This document shows, in pieces, positions 1 through 5,405 of a stretch of 30,320 nt of DNA (its first letter is position 1; every line of letters begins with the position of its first letter). The position numbers and the translations under genes are program-made. The DNA comes from a virus. A model generated the notes under the pieces. That model ran no database searches. It worked only from the letters and a program-made list of their open reading frames with translations, and had not been told where the DNA came from. Location: positions 1 through 30,320 of IMG/VR virus record IMGVR_UViG_3300048625_000043. One strand, 5' to 3'.

Positions 1-32
1 TGGTCTGTTATTCTATTGCGCGTTTTTTTCAT
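1..32 (-). CDS. Zinc-ribbon protein, 5' fragment (duplicate of 29998-30225)
   Basis: This is the first ten codons of the 75-residue zinc-ribbon gene, cut by the window edge. Its start codon at 32-30 overlaps the stop of the 253-residue gene as TAATG, the coupling used throughout this genome. It is the same gene as the complete copy at 29998-30225, not a second gene. Confidence 0.9.
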   Translation of the reverse strand, partial: MKKTRNRITD

Positions 33-127
33 TATTCAATAGGTTTAATTTCTCCTTCTTCGGTTAGATACGCTTTAAAATCTGCTAAGTTTTCTACAAA
101 CTCTTTATAACATTGGGCTTTACAAGC
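1..127. repeat. Left copy of the terminal direct repeat
   Basis: These 127 bases are identical to positions 30194-30320. The repeat cuts through two genes that become continuous when the ends are joined: the start of the zinc-ribbon gene and the end of the 253-residue gene. A length of 127 equals a common maximum assembler k-mer, so it is best read as the overlap of a circular contig rather than a biological terminal repeat. A real direct terminal repeat of this size cannot be excluded from sequence alone. Confidence 0.95.
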
Positions 128-793
128 CATAATTAACTCCTCTTTGTCCAGATTTTTAGTCAAATTACTTGCGTAAATTCTTTGTTTATCCTCTAAACTA
201 GCCTCGTATATCCCAAACTTAACGATGTAGTCGTAGAGTACATGTAAGCCTCCGGCTATCCAATTCATTTTAATATTTCGCTCTTGGCATCTTATCATTT
301 CTTGAGCGTACATATTAGCTGAGTTAATCGCTGCTATCTTTAAATCTCTATCACTTGGAATTTCCTTGACAACTTCCTCTACTTGTTGAACGGTTATAGT
401 CTCTTGTCTAGCGTAATCAATGTAAGCTTTCATAATTCTACCGAAGTATTCACAAGAGAAGTTTTCGTAGCATTTAGCATCGATATTTAGCTTACCACTT
501 ACCGCCCATTCAAAAGCTAGTTTAATCTCTTCCGGTGTTTGGTTTCCAAAGTTTGAACGAATGAAATTTAATAAGACAAACTTCTCTTCTTCGCTTGGCA
601 TATTATTGCCTCTAAGACCGACTAATACCATTGCATAACGTAAGACTTGTTTTATATCCTCTTCGTGTCTTAAACGTAAGCTTTGAGTGCTTCTAGCTTG
701 TAGAATTATATTAGCTTCAGCGTTACCAATTTTTAAGGGCTTCCATTCTTGCTTGGCTAGTTCCGAGTTTTGGTTCGTTTGTTGTAGCTCCAT
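32..793 (-). CDS. Conserved phage protein, probably replication-associated, 253 aa
   Basis: No catalytic motif is visible and there is no P-loop. The first 25 or so residues are polar and carry a Trp (KQEWKPLK). A helical body follows that includes VLRYAMVLVGLRG (about residues 50-62), and then FSCEYFGRIMKAY (about 112-124). Proteins with this layout recur directly behind DUF4373 replication proteins in Bacteroidetes phages, so a helper role in replication initiation is inferred from position only. The start at 793 overlaps the upstream gene by 71 bp, and both frames look like real protein there. The stop at 34-32 is coupled to the next gene as TAATG across the circular junction. Confidence 0.75.
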   Translation of the reverse strand: MELQQTNQNSELAKQEWKPLKIGNAEANIILQARSTQSLRLRHEEDIKQVLRYAMVLVGLRGNNMPSEEEKFVLLNFIRSNFGNQTPEEIKLAFEWAVSGKLNIDAKCYENFSCEYFGRIMKAYIDYARQETITVQQVEEVVKEIPSDRDLKIAAINSANMYAQEMIRCQERNIKMNWIAGGLHVLYDYIVKFGIYEASLEDKQRIYASNLTKNLDKEELIMACKAQCYKEFVENLADFKAYLTEEGEIKPIE

Positions 794-1409
794 TGTTTTT
801 AAATTTAGAATTGTTTGTCATCCAAGTTTTAACTCGTCTGCTAATATCAAAAAATTTCTCGCATTCCCATCGCTCCTTTCCTTTATTATTTTTTTCTGTC
901 CAATAATAAAAGAAATTAGAATATTCGTCTTTTAATTCGTGAAGGTGTGGCGAAAGCATTTCGCTAAAAGATACTTTACTTTCTTTTTCTTTTATTTCAT
1001 TTACTTTACTTTCCTTTACTTTACTTTGTTGAACGGTCGTTGTACGGTCGTTGAGCAATCGTTTCTCGGCCGATGCTTTGCCGGCTAATTTACGTTGCTC
1101 TTTCATCTTAAAGTAAGGTTCTAAGTAAACTAGCATCTTTGGAGAGAAAAACTTTTGTTCTTTGTCTATTTCAAATAGCTGATAGTTGCAGACTGCTACT
1201 CTTACCTTAGCTTCTGATACACCAAACTCTTCGGCTAGTAGGTCTAAATCCTCTAAAGGATACATTAAGTCTTGTTGTTCTCTTAGTGTCTCTAAAAGCA
1301 TAAAGTAAATACCGTACCCTTCAGTACCTAATTCTTTGCGTAGTCTTCTTATCTTCCTATCATGCCTAGCATTGCAAAAATGCGGGAAGTAAAATGCTTC
1401 TTTTTCCAT
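723..1409 (-). CDS. DUF4373 (Lin1244/Lin1753-like) replication protein, 228 aa
   Basis: The N-terminal ~100 residues fit the DUF4373 / Lin1244-Lin1753 domain: FPHFCNARHDRKIRRLRKEL followed by GTEGYGIYFMLLETLREQ. This winged-helix-like domain is found in phage replication initiation or primosome-type proteins. The middle (about 110-150) is Lys/Glu/Ser rich and probably a linker. The C-terminal part (SNFFYYWTEKNNKGKERWEC, about residue 165 on) resembles the small C-terminal domain seen on such proteins. It most likely marks the origin or recruits the host replisome, since the phage has no polymerase. The start at 1409-1407 is fused to the previous stop as TAATG. The last 71 bp are shared with the downstream gene in another frame. 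Confidence 0.85.
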   Translation of the reverse strand: MEKEAFYFPHFCNARHDRKIRRLRKELGTEGYGIYFMLLETLREQQDLMYPLEDLDLLAEEFGVSEAKVRVAVCNYQLFEIDKEQKFFSPKMLVYLEPYFKMKEQRKLAGKASAEKRLLNDRTTTVQQSKVKESKVNEIKEKESKVSFSEMLSPHLHELKDEYSNFFYYWTEKNNKGKERWECEKFFDISRRVKTWMTNNSKFKNNGATTNEPKLGTSQARMEALKNW

Positions 1410-1663
1410 TATTGCTCAAAGTATGGTTCAAAATCGCTTGACAAGAAAAAGTCTCCAACCGATGGGGAAGGTGGACTTGTAGGCTCAAAGCTCAATACAA
1501 AAACTCTTTTATGTGTTTTTGATGGATGTATGAAATTTACATACAAATAATTTCTACCCTTTTCTTTAGCCATTTTAAAATGCTGAGAATTGTGCAAATC
1601 TTGTGCATAACTTTTTGAATGAGGAATTACTTTCATTCCAATTTCTACTAATGAATTTTCCAT
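1409..1663 (-). CDS. Hypothetical protein, 84 aa
   Basis: I do not recognise the family. It has no signal peptide, membrane segment or metal motif. It contains a Pro/Ser stretch (EPTSPPSPSVGD, about residues 60-71) and ends in aromatic and acidic residues. It is the first gene behind the promoter and terminator-like hairpin at 1679-1776. Its stop is coupled to the DUF4373 gene as TAATG, so it probably belongs to the replication operon and is translated together with it. Confidence 0.65.
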   Translation of the reverse strand: MENSLVEIGMKVIPHSKSYAQDLHNSQHFKMAKEKGRNYLYVNFIHPSKTHKRVFVLSFEPTSPPSPSVGDFFLSSDFEPYFEQ

Positions 1664-1678
1664 TGTTATAAAATAAAA

Positions 1679-1709
1679 AAGCCAGCTACGTGAGAGAGTA
1701 GACTGGCTT
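1679..1709 (-). terminator. Terminator-like hairpin in the leader of the replication genes
   Basis: On the minus strand AAGCCAG pairs with CTGGCTT. Inside it CTAC pairs with GTAG across a one-base bulge, giving about 11 pairs around a loop of TCTCTCAC. A T-rich run (TTTTTTATTTTATA) follows, ending just before the ATG at 1663. It may simply end transcription from the small-gene cluster upstream. Because a promoter box lies further upstream at 1769-1776, it may instead act as an attenuator in the leader. Confidence 0.75.
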
Positions 1710-1741
1710 AGTTTGGTTTTTAACCCTAAAATACCTATTCG

Positions 1742-1748
1742 CTCTCAC
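1742..1748 (-). promoter_or_regulatory. Candidate antiterminator strand
   Basis: The minus-strand heptamer GTGAGAG here is exactly complementary to CTCTCAC in the loop of the 1679-1709 hairpin (positions 1696-1690). Pairing could compete with the terminator or form a loop contact. This is a sequence observation; no folding energy was computed. Confidence 0.35.
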
Positions 1749-1768
1749 CCGTATAGCTATTTGTTTAT

Positions 1769-1776
1769 CAAATATA
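1769..1776 (-). promoter_or_regulatory. Bacteroidetes-type -7 promoter box (TATATTTG)
   Basis: The minus strand reads TATATTTG, a full match to the TAnnTTTG -7 element of Bacteroidetes housekeeping promoters. It lies directly after the stop of the 44-residue gene and about 105 bases ahead of the ATG at 1663. No clear TTTG -33 box was identified. It would drive the 84-aa / DUF4373 / 253-aa operon through the hairpin leader. Confidence 0.55.
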
Positions 1777-1779
1777 AAC

Positions 1780-1914
1780 CTAATTTTTAGAAAGTAAAAC
1801 TTTTTTTACCTCTTTTTTCTTAGTGTATTTAGCCGAATAATAAAGCTTTTTATAATCCTTACTTAGCTCTTTGGCTATGTATTGTTGCCAGTTGTTAAAT
1901 GATTTGTTTTCCAT
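1780..1914 (-). CDS. Small basic hypothetical protein, 44 aa
   Basis: A short open frame starts at 1914 (MENKSFNNWQQYIAKEL...) and ends at TAG 1782-1780. It is very Lys/Tyr rich, with 12 lysines in 44 residues, and the C-terminal half is strongly basic. It fills an otherwise empty gap and overlaps the stop of the upstream gene by 20 bp, like its neighbours. Its MENK start resembles that of the next gene upstream. The family is unknown; a nucleic-acid-binding role would fit the charge but is a guess. Confidence 0.55.
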   Translation of the reverse strand: MENKSFNNWQQYIAKELSKDYKKLYYSAKYTKKKEVKKVLLSKN

Positions 1915-2125
1915 GAATTTCGTTATAAATATCTTCTAGCGATTCATTAATATGAACTATTCCAGTCCAACTACATTCTGCCTTATTTAATACTTTACTG
2001 GCAAAATCTAGCTTTTGGTCTTTCTCCATTTGTTTGGCTTGATTTAATACATTTTCAAAATTGAATATAAAATCACTTTGTATTCTTTCCGCAAACCATT
2101 CTACTGCTGTTTGTTTATTTTCCAT
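1895..2125 (-). CDS. Small TAVEW-family phage protein, 76 aa
   Basis: It has the recurring layout of tiny Bacteroidetes phage proteins: TAVEWFAERIQ near the N-terminus, QAKQMEKDQ in the middle, and IYNEIHGK near the end. A longer frame opens at 2170, but the start at 2125 is preferred. It gives the MENKQTAVEW N-terminus that matches the paralogue at 2335-2586 (MEKKQTAVEW) and a short 11-bp overlap with the upstream gene. The function of this family is not known to me. It is probably expressed early with the rest of the small-gene run. Confidence 0.75.
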   Translation of the reverse strand: MENKQTAVEWFAERIQSDFIFNFENVLNQAKQMEKDQKLDFASKVLNKAECSWTGIVHINESLEDIYNEIHGKQII

Positions 2126-2357
2126 AAGTATTTTCGTAATAATGATGTCCGTTATTATAAAAACTTCCAATAGCCATATCTCCTATACCTTCGGAATATG
2201 CTTTTGCTATTTGTTTCTCTTCATTTTTTAAATAAAGTTCTGCAATATTAATTGCCATTTTGTAATGATATGCTTGTTCATCGTCCATACTACTTACAAC
2301 TCTTTCAAGTCTTTTGAAATGTTGAATCATTAATTTAATTGCTGTCTTCTTTGCCAT
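2115..2357 (-). CDS. Small phage protein related to the TAVEW family, 80 aa
   Basis: The start MAKKTAIKLMIQHFKRLERV departs from the TAVEW pattern. The C-terminus HHYYENTYGK matches the YYNETYGK end of the neighbour at 2335-2586, and KNEEKQIAKAYSEG resembles its EKEQIKDAF segment. It is therefore a diverged member of the same group, mostly helical and soluble, of unknown function. It overlaps the upstream gene by 23 bp. Confidence 0.7.
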   Translation of the reverse strand: MAKKTAIKLMIQHFKRLERVVSSMDDEQAYHYKMAINIAELYLKNEEKQIAKAYSEGIGDMAIGSFYNNGHHYYENTYGK

Positions 2358-2586
2358 AAGTTTCGTTGTAATATTGTTCTGCTGTCATATCGGTTATCCA
2401 AAATTCATCATTATCCTCAAATCCCATAAACTGCCTTTTCTCTCCAAAAGCATCTTTTATCTGTTCTTTCTCCATTTGTTTGGCTTGTTCGAATAATTCA
2501 AGATACCTTGTTCCCCTCCATCTAATTTCTTCATTCTGTGTTATCTTTTCAAATAGCCATTCAACCGCTGTTTGTTTCTTTTCCAT
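2335..2586 (-). CDS. Small TAVEW-family phage protein, 83 aa
   Basis: This is the most typical member of the local family: QTAVEWLFEKI at the N-terminus, EQAKQMEKEQIKDAF in the middle, and EQYYNETYGK near the C-terminus. Such proteins are very common in Bacteroidetes phages, often in several copies, and I know of no assigned function. The start at 2586 lies one base after the upstream stop (TAAAATG). Confidence 0.8.
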   Translation of the reverse strand: MEKKQTAVEWLFEKITQNEEIRWRGTRYLELFEQAKQMEKEQIKDAFGEKRQFMGFEDNDEFWITDMTAEQYYNETYGKEDSN

Positions 2587-2587
2587 T

Positions 2588-2776
2588 TTAATTATGGTTA
2601 ATTAAAGCCTGTTTAACTTCTAGCCAATACTCTACGTCTTTAACTTCCGAGTAGTTTAAAAACAATTCTACAAATAATATACTACTTGCGATTGCCTCCT
2701 CTTTGCTCTCTTTGATTTTAACTTGAGCATCCTTAAATTTCTTAACTAAGTCTTTTGCTTTTTGGGATGGTGTCAT
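2588..2776 (-). CDS. Small MTPxxKA-family phage protein, 62 aa
   Basis: The start is placed at 2776 (MTPSQKAKDLVKKF) because it overlaps the upstream stop as ATGA. The longer frame from 2803 would run 31 bp into the neighbour. The pattern MTPxxKAxDLVxxF, an alanine-rich helix, then a final YWLEVKQ matches the proteins at 27933-28130 and 26932-27108. The family is frequent in Bacteroidetes phages and its function is unknown. Confidence 0.75.
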   Translation of the reverse strand: MTPSQKAKDLVKKFKDAQVKIKESKEEAIASSILFVELFLNYSEVKDVEYWLEVKQALINHN

Positions 2777-3033
2777 AGTCTTGTAAGGTTTACGATATTC
2801 CAATTAGGAATACCAATTGTTTTATTAGTTACTTCTGGATGATTAAAAATAAGCGTTCTATCGTCTTCGGTTGTATCTAATAACCTACTAACCATAACTT
2901 GAGTACCTAATCCTAATTTGTATTCTACTTCGTACATTGAGCCTTTATGTAATTTATGATTGCGTGTTTCATAAATGAATATCTCACGTCCGCTATCGGC
3001 TTTTAAAACGTCTACTATTTCTCTATTTTTCAT
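2773..3033 (-). CDS. Hypothetical protein, 86 aa
   Basis: I do not recognise it. It looks like a small beta-rich soluble protein with alternating hydrophobic residues (GREIFIYETRNHKLHKGSMY, then EVEYKLGLGTQVMVSRLL). No catalytic or metal motif is seen. It overlaps the upstream gene by 11 bp and is coupled to the downstream gene by ATGA, so it is part of the early operon. Confidence 0.65.
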   Translation of the reverse strand: MKNREIVDVLKADSGREIFIYETRNHKLHKGSMYEVEYKLGLGTQVMVSRLLDTTEDDRTLIFNHPEVTNKTIGIPNWNIVNLTRL

Positions 3034-3205
3034 ATTCTTCCATTATAAGTTTAATTTCTTCCATTACTTCTGGGTAGTTCACCTTGCCATAAACGGTTTG
3101 TTGTATCAAAGGTAAGCTCCATTCTCTAGCACTAAAAGGTTTCACCCCTTTAGCGTTTAATCTATCAGCACAAAGCTGATATAAATTCATTTTCTTTACT
3201 TTCAT
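3023..3205 (-). CDS. Hypothetical small protein, possible HTH, 60 aa
   Basis: A mostly helical 60-residue protein. The segment FSAREWSLPLIQQTVYGK (about residues 24-41) followed by PEVMEEIKLIMEE could form a helix-turn-helix with a C-terminal helix, as in small phage regulators. That reading is weak. An alternative start exists at 3190 (MNLYQLCADRL). It starts right after the upstream stop and overlaps the next gene by 11 bp. Confidence 0.6.
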   Translation of the reverse strand: MKVKKMNLYQLCADRLNAKGVKPFSAREWSLPLIQQTVYGKVNYPEVMEEIKLIMEEYEK

Positions 3206-3206
3206 T

Positions 3207-3533
3207 TTACAAATTTTTATAAGGCTCCGAGCCTATTACTTTAAATCCTTCTAATAGCTTGTAATCACAATACTTAACATATTCTTCGCTAGTCTTAAAC
3301 CTTTCTATAACCGTGAAATAATTTCCACCATTGCTTTTTAAATCAAGCTTTAAAACTTGTGGGTAAATTTGAGGTTCAATAACTACCTTTTCTTCGGATA
3401 TAAGTTCAAACCCGCTATCCTTCCACTCTTTTAAAAACGAATCAAACTCTATTTTAGATTCGAAGTTTTTAGTAACCCTCCAATTATTTGAAGGGCTACG
3501 TGAGAAAGTAAATGTTAATCCTTGCTTGTACAT
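3207..3533 (-). CDS. Hypothetical protein, 108 aa
   Basis: The family is not recognised. There are two similar alpha/beta halves: an N-terminal WRVTKNFESKIEFDSFLKEW...GFELISEE and a C-terminal YFTVIERFKTSEEYVKYCDY...GFKVIGSEP. This suggests an internal duplication of a small ferredoxin-like unit. It is soluble, with no signal. It sits one base downstream of the SSB-like gene and is probably co-expressed with it. Confidence 0.65.
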   Translation of the reverse strand: MYKQGLTFTFSRSPSNNWRVTKNFESKIEFDSFLKEWKDSGFELISEEKVVIEPQIYPQVLKLDLKSNGGNYFTVIERFKTSEEYVKYCDYKLLEGFKVIGSEPYKNL

Positions 3534-3534
3534 A

Positions 3535-3834
3535 TTAAAAAGGCAAATCGGTTAAAGTAGTAGGAGCTTCTCTAGGCATTTCCGGAGCATTTTGTTTAGG
3601 CATATTAGAATCGTAGATAACTTTTCCATTACCTAGGTAAACCTTTGGTGCTTTAGTATCACGCTCTTCTTTAGTTTGCGAAATCCAAATAGAAGCGTTA
3701 TTTCCGTACTGGTCTGGCGCATCGTTTAAAGAGATAGTAATGTTTACCGATTCTTCGTTTGTGCGTTTGTTCGTGTAATGAACCAAGCCTTGAAGTTTTG
3801 ACTTGTTGATTTGAGCGTTAATTAATTGTCCCAT
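3535..3834 (-). CDS. Putative single-stranded DNA-binding protein, 99 aa
   Basis: The body is beta-rich with an OB-like pattern (INAQINKSKLQGLVHYTNKR, then SVNITISLND and NASIWISQT). A flexible Pro-rich tail (MPREAPTTLTDLPF) follows. It ends in DLPF, like the acidic DDLPF/DDIPF tip that bacterial SSB proteins use to recruit partners. It follows the ERF annealing gene by two bases, a usual pairing in phage recombination modules. It is shorter than typical SSB, so the call rests on tail, fold pattern and context. Confidence 0.6.
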   Translation of the reverse strand: MGQLINAQINKSKLQGLVHYTNKRTNEESVNITISLNDAPDQYGNNASIWISQTKEERDTKAPKVYLGNGKVIYDSNMPKQNAPEMPREAPTTLTDLPF

Positions 3835-3836
3835 TG

Positions 3837-4358
3837 TTATTTATTTAATTGTTGTTTACGTGTTTTGAATGCTTCTAAATCGCTTGGAGTTAGTGAGCTT
3901 TTAAATGAGTTGTATAGCATACCTAACTCGTCTTCGGTGTGGACGTTGTTAAGCATATCTAAACGGAACTTAGGAGATTGTGCAACCGGCATAGATGAAC
4001 CCGAAGCATCGGTATCTTTGTCAGTCACTAACCCAAGCATCGAGCTTAGCGCATAACGTCTGTAGTATGTAACACCCGACCCATAGCTCTGATATTCGTT
4101 CATAGCCCCTAACTTTACAATCGGAATAGTAGTAAAGCTTTCTAAATATTCTCCACTCTCTACGTGGAAAAGAATAGTCTTAATTCCGTTGTCTTGTAGT
4201 AATTGAGTAAAGCAAAGCTTGTGCTTTTTAAGTAGCGGATTAATCACACTAAAGATTTGAGGCAAGTCGGCATAAGTGTAGTTATGTCCTTTGGTATCCT
4301 TGTGGATAATCGGGCATTCATTTTGAAACTCCGATAGTGCTTTAATTAAGTTTTTCAT
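3837..4358 (-). CDS. ERF-family single-strand annealing recombination protein, 173 aa
   Basis: It matches the ERF superfamily. The N-terminal LSEFQNECPIIHKDTKGHNY is followed by the hallmark GSGVTYYRRYALSSMLGLV (about residues 92-111) and the acidic TDKDTDAS just after. ERF proteins form rings that anneal complementary single strands during phage recombination and replication. The C-terminal ~50 residues are a variable helical part. Partners nearby are the SSB-like gene downstream, and RusA and a PD-(D/E)XK-like nuclease elsewhere in the genome. The upstream 53-residue gene overlaps its start by 17 bp. Confidence 0.85.
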   Translation of the reverse strand: MKNLIKALSEFQNECPIIHKDTKGHNYTYADLPQIFSVINPLLKKHKLCFTQLLQDNGIKTILFHVESGEYLESFTTIPIVKLGAMNEYQSYGSGVTYYRRYALSSMLGLVTDKDTDASGSSMPVAQSPKFRLDMLNNVHTEDELGMLYNSFKSSLTPSDLEAFKTRKQQLNK

Positions 4359-4503
4359 TTGAGATAATGTTTACAAGTTTAGAATTTGATTTGTGGCATT
4401 CGTGTGAGATAATATCTCTTGCTTGCCAAAGCTCTGGATTGTATGACCAAGTCATAGTGTAGATTCCGGATGAGTCTTGGAATTGTGCTTTTAAAATGCT
4501 CAT
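4342..4503 (-). CDS. Small hypothetical protein, 53 aa
   Basis: A short open frame (MSILKAQFQDSSGIYTMTW...) ends at TAA 4344-4342. Its start at 4503-4501 overlaps the stop of the 36-residue membrane protein as TAATG, and its end overlaps the ERF start by 17 bp. It contains DIISHECHKSN, a Glu-Cys-His cluster without a recognised site. The precise coupling on the upstream side makes a real gene likely. The family is unknown. Confidence 0.65.
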   Translation of the reverse strand: MSILKAQFQDSSGIYTMTWSYNPELWQARDIISHECHKSNSKLVNIISNEKLN

Positions 4504-4613
4504 TAGATATGTTGGATAAAGTAGATAATGTAGTAAGTAATGTAAGCAAACGTGGAGATTAGAATAGCTCCGGCTATGTCGTTCTTGTCGATTTGTTTAA
4601 GATGCTCTCTCAT
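4503..4613 (-). CDS. Small membrane protein, 36 aa
   Basis: A short frame starts with MREHLKQIDKNDIAG and continues into one hydrophobic stretch (AILISTFAYITYYIIYFI), a single predicted membrane span. The positive and polar N-terminus would stay in the cytoplasm. It is the first gene after the promoter at 4653-4660 and ends as TAATG into the next gene. The function is unknown. Tiny membrane proteins at the head of early operons are common in phages. Confidence 0.65.
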   Translation of the reverse strand: MREHLKQIDKNDIAGAILISTFAYITYYIIYFIQHI

Positions 4614-4652
4614 TTTGATTGTGTTTAGAATTGTTTTGCCTTATTGACACTT

Positions 4653-4660
4653 CAAAGATA
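4653..4660 (-). promoter_or_regulatory. Bacteroidetes-type -7 promoter box (TATCTTTG)
   Basis: The minus strand reads TATCTTTG, a full TAnnTTTG match, about 40 bases ahead of the ATG at 4613. The upstream side is extremely AT-rich (4661-4720) with no sharp TTTG -33 box. It follows a terminator at 4723-4751, so it starts a new transcription unit: the recombination and small-gene operon. Confidence 0.65.
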
Positions 4661-4722
4661 CGACTATATTTTAAATAAAAAAATCTTTTTTAATTTTTTT
4701 TTAATTATTTCTTTAAAACAAA

Positions 4723-4751
4723 AATGCCCCTAGACATTATCCAGAGGCATT
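4723..4751 (-). terminator. Rho-independent terminator after the HNH gene
   Basis: On the minus strand AATGCCTCT pairs with AGGGGCATT (nine positions, one U-G pair) around an 11-base loop. TTTTGTTTT follows. It closes the HNH transcription unit, 57 bases after the stop codon. Confidence 0.8.
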
Positions 4752-4808
4752 CAATACACAATTCTAAACCTATCGCCTTTCGGCTAACACTATGAAAAAC
4801 AATCTAAT

Positions 4809-5303
4809 TTACGCTAAATATTTATTATCTATACTATTTTCTTTCTCAAATTTTACCCTTGCTATATAAGCTTCTATCTCTGTATTGTAAGTACCTAGTG
4901 ATATTTTCTTTTTATTAATCTGAATCTGAGATTTCCACTTGTTCTCTTTTTTATTAAATGTTACCCCAAGAAACTTACTTGACGTATTCCAACTTTTTAT
5001 TTTGTGGCTTTGGTTTTCAAAGTGAGACACCCATTCCAAATTGTATATTAAATTATTTTTTGGGTTTCCATCAATATGATTTACTTCTTTTTTATTCTGT
5101 GGATTAGGAATAAATGTTAAAGCCATTAACCTGTGAAGTTTAAATTTTTTAGTTATACCACCTCCACTTAATCCGTGATATACATATCCATATTTATCTA
5201 TATAAGATTTTAATATTCTACCTGTTTTAGTATTCCTAACTTCACAATAATTACTTATTTCATAATTATCAAATTCACAATTAATCTTTTTCCAAATTGA
5301 CAT
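4809..5303 (-). CDS. HNH homing-type endonuclease (NUMOD4 + HNH + AP2-like), 164 aa
   Basis: Three parts can be read. A NUMOD4-like start (WKKINCEFDNYEISNYCEVR, residues 4-23) leads into an HNH core with LHRLMALTFIPNP and then VNHIDGNPKNNLIYNLEW. A C-terminal AP2-like DNA-binding segment follows (FLGVTFNKKENKWKSQIQI ... SLGTYNTEIEAYIA). These enzymes nick or cut a target site and spread by copying into it. It stands alone between the phosphoesterase and the recombination operon, with its own promoter and terminator, like a selfish insert. Tyr replaces the usual Gly in the NUMOD4 'IS..G.VR' motif. Confidence 0.9.
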   Translation of the reverse strand: MSIWKKINCEFDNYEISNYCEVRNTKTGRILKSYIDKYGYVYHGLSGGGITKKFKLHRLMALTFIPNPQNKKEVNHIDGNPKNNLIYNLEWVSHFENQSHKIKSWNTSSKFLGVTFNKKENKWKSQIQINKKKISLGTYNTEIEAYIARVKFEKENSIDNKYLA

Positions 5304-5313
5304 AAAATATAAA

Positions 5314-5362
5314 GGCTCAAATTAAATACAAGTCTGCAACGTCTTGTAAATAAAATGAGCCG
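5314..5362 (-). promoter_or_regulatory. Hairpin-forming leader of the HNH gene
   Basis: On the minus strand GGCTCA pairs with TGAGCC, and inside it ACAAG pairs with CTTGT around a ten-base loop, separated by unpaired A/T stretches. It lies between the promoter at 5398-5405 and the ATG at 5303. It may control HNH expression or end readthrough from the phosphoesterase gene, but there is no U-run directly after it. The rest of the 99-base gap holds no gene that I can see. Confidence 0.5.
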
Positions 5363-5397
5363 TTAATGTTGTAGTTAGCAGTTGCAGTTGCTTTATA

Positions 5398-5405
5398 CAA
5401 AGTTA
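5398..5405 (-). promoter_or_regulatory. Bacteroidetes-type -7 promoter box (TAACTTTG)
   Basis: The minus strand reads TAACTTTG, a full TAnnTTTG match. It overlaps the stop codon of the phosphoesterase gene and lies about 95 bases ahead of the HNH start, so the endonuclease is probably transcribed separately from the lysis genes. Confidence 0.55.

Noticed and set aside
687-935. Plus-strand 82-residue hydrophobic frame
   Set aside because: Antisense to the two overlapping replication genes, with no promoter or start signal; a shadow frame.
1686-3510. Near-identical 16-mers GCTACGTGAGAGAGTA (from 1685) and GCTACGTGAGAAAGTA (from 3495)
   Set aside because: A one-mismatch 16-mer pair is expected several times by chance in 30 kb. 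One copy is hairpin and the other is coding.
4792-4869. Plus-strand 25-residue frame resembling a signal peptide (MKNNLIYAKYLLSILFSFSN...)
   Set aside because: It runs antisense through the HNH terminator side and gene end, has no promoter or partner gene, and is within chance for AT-rich DNA.
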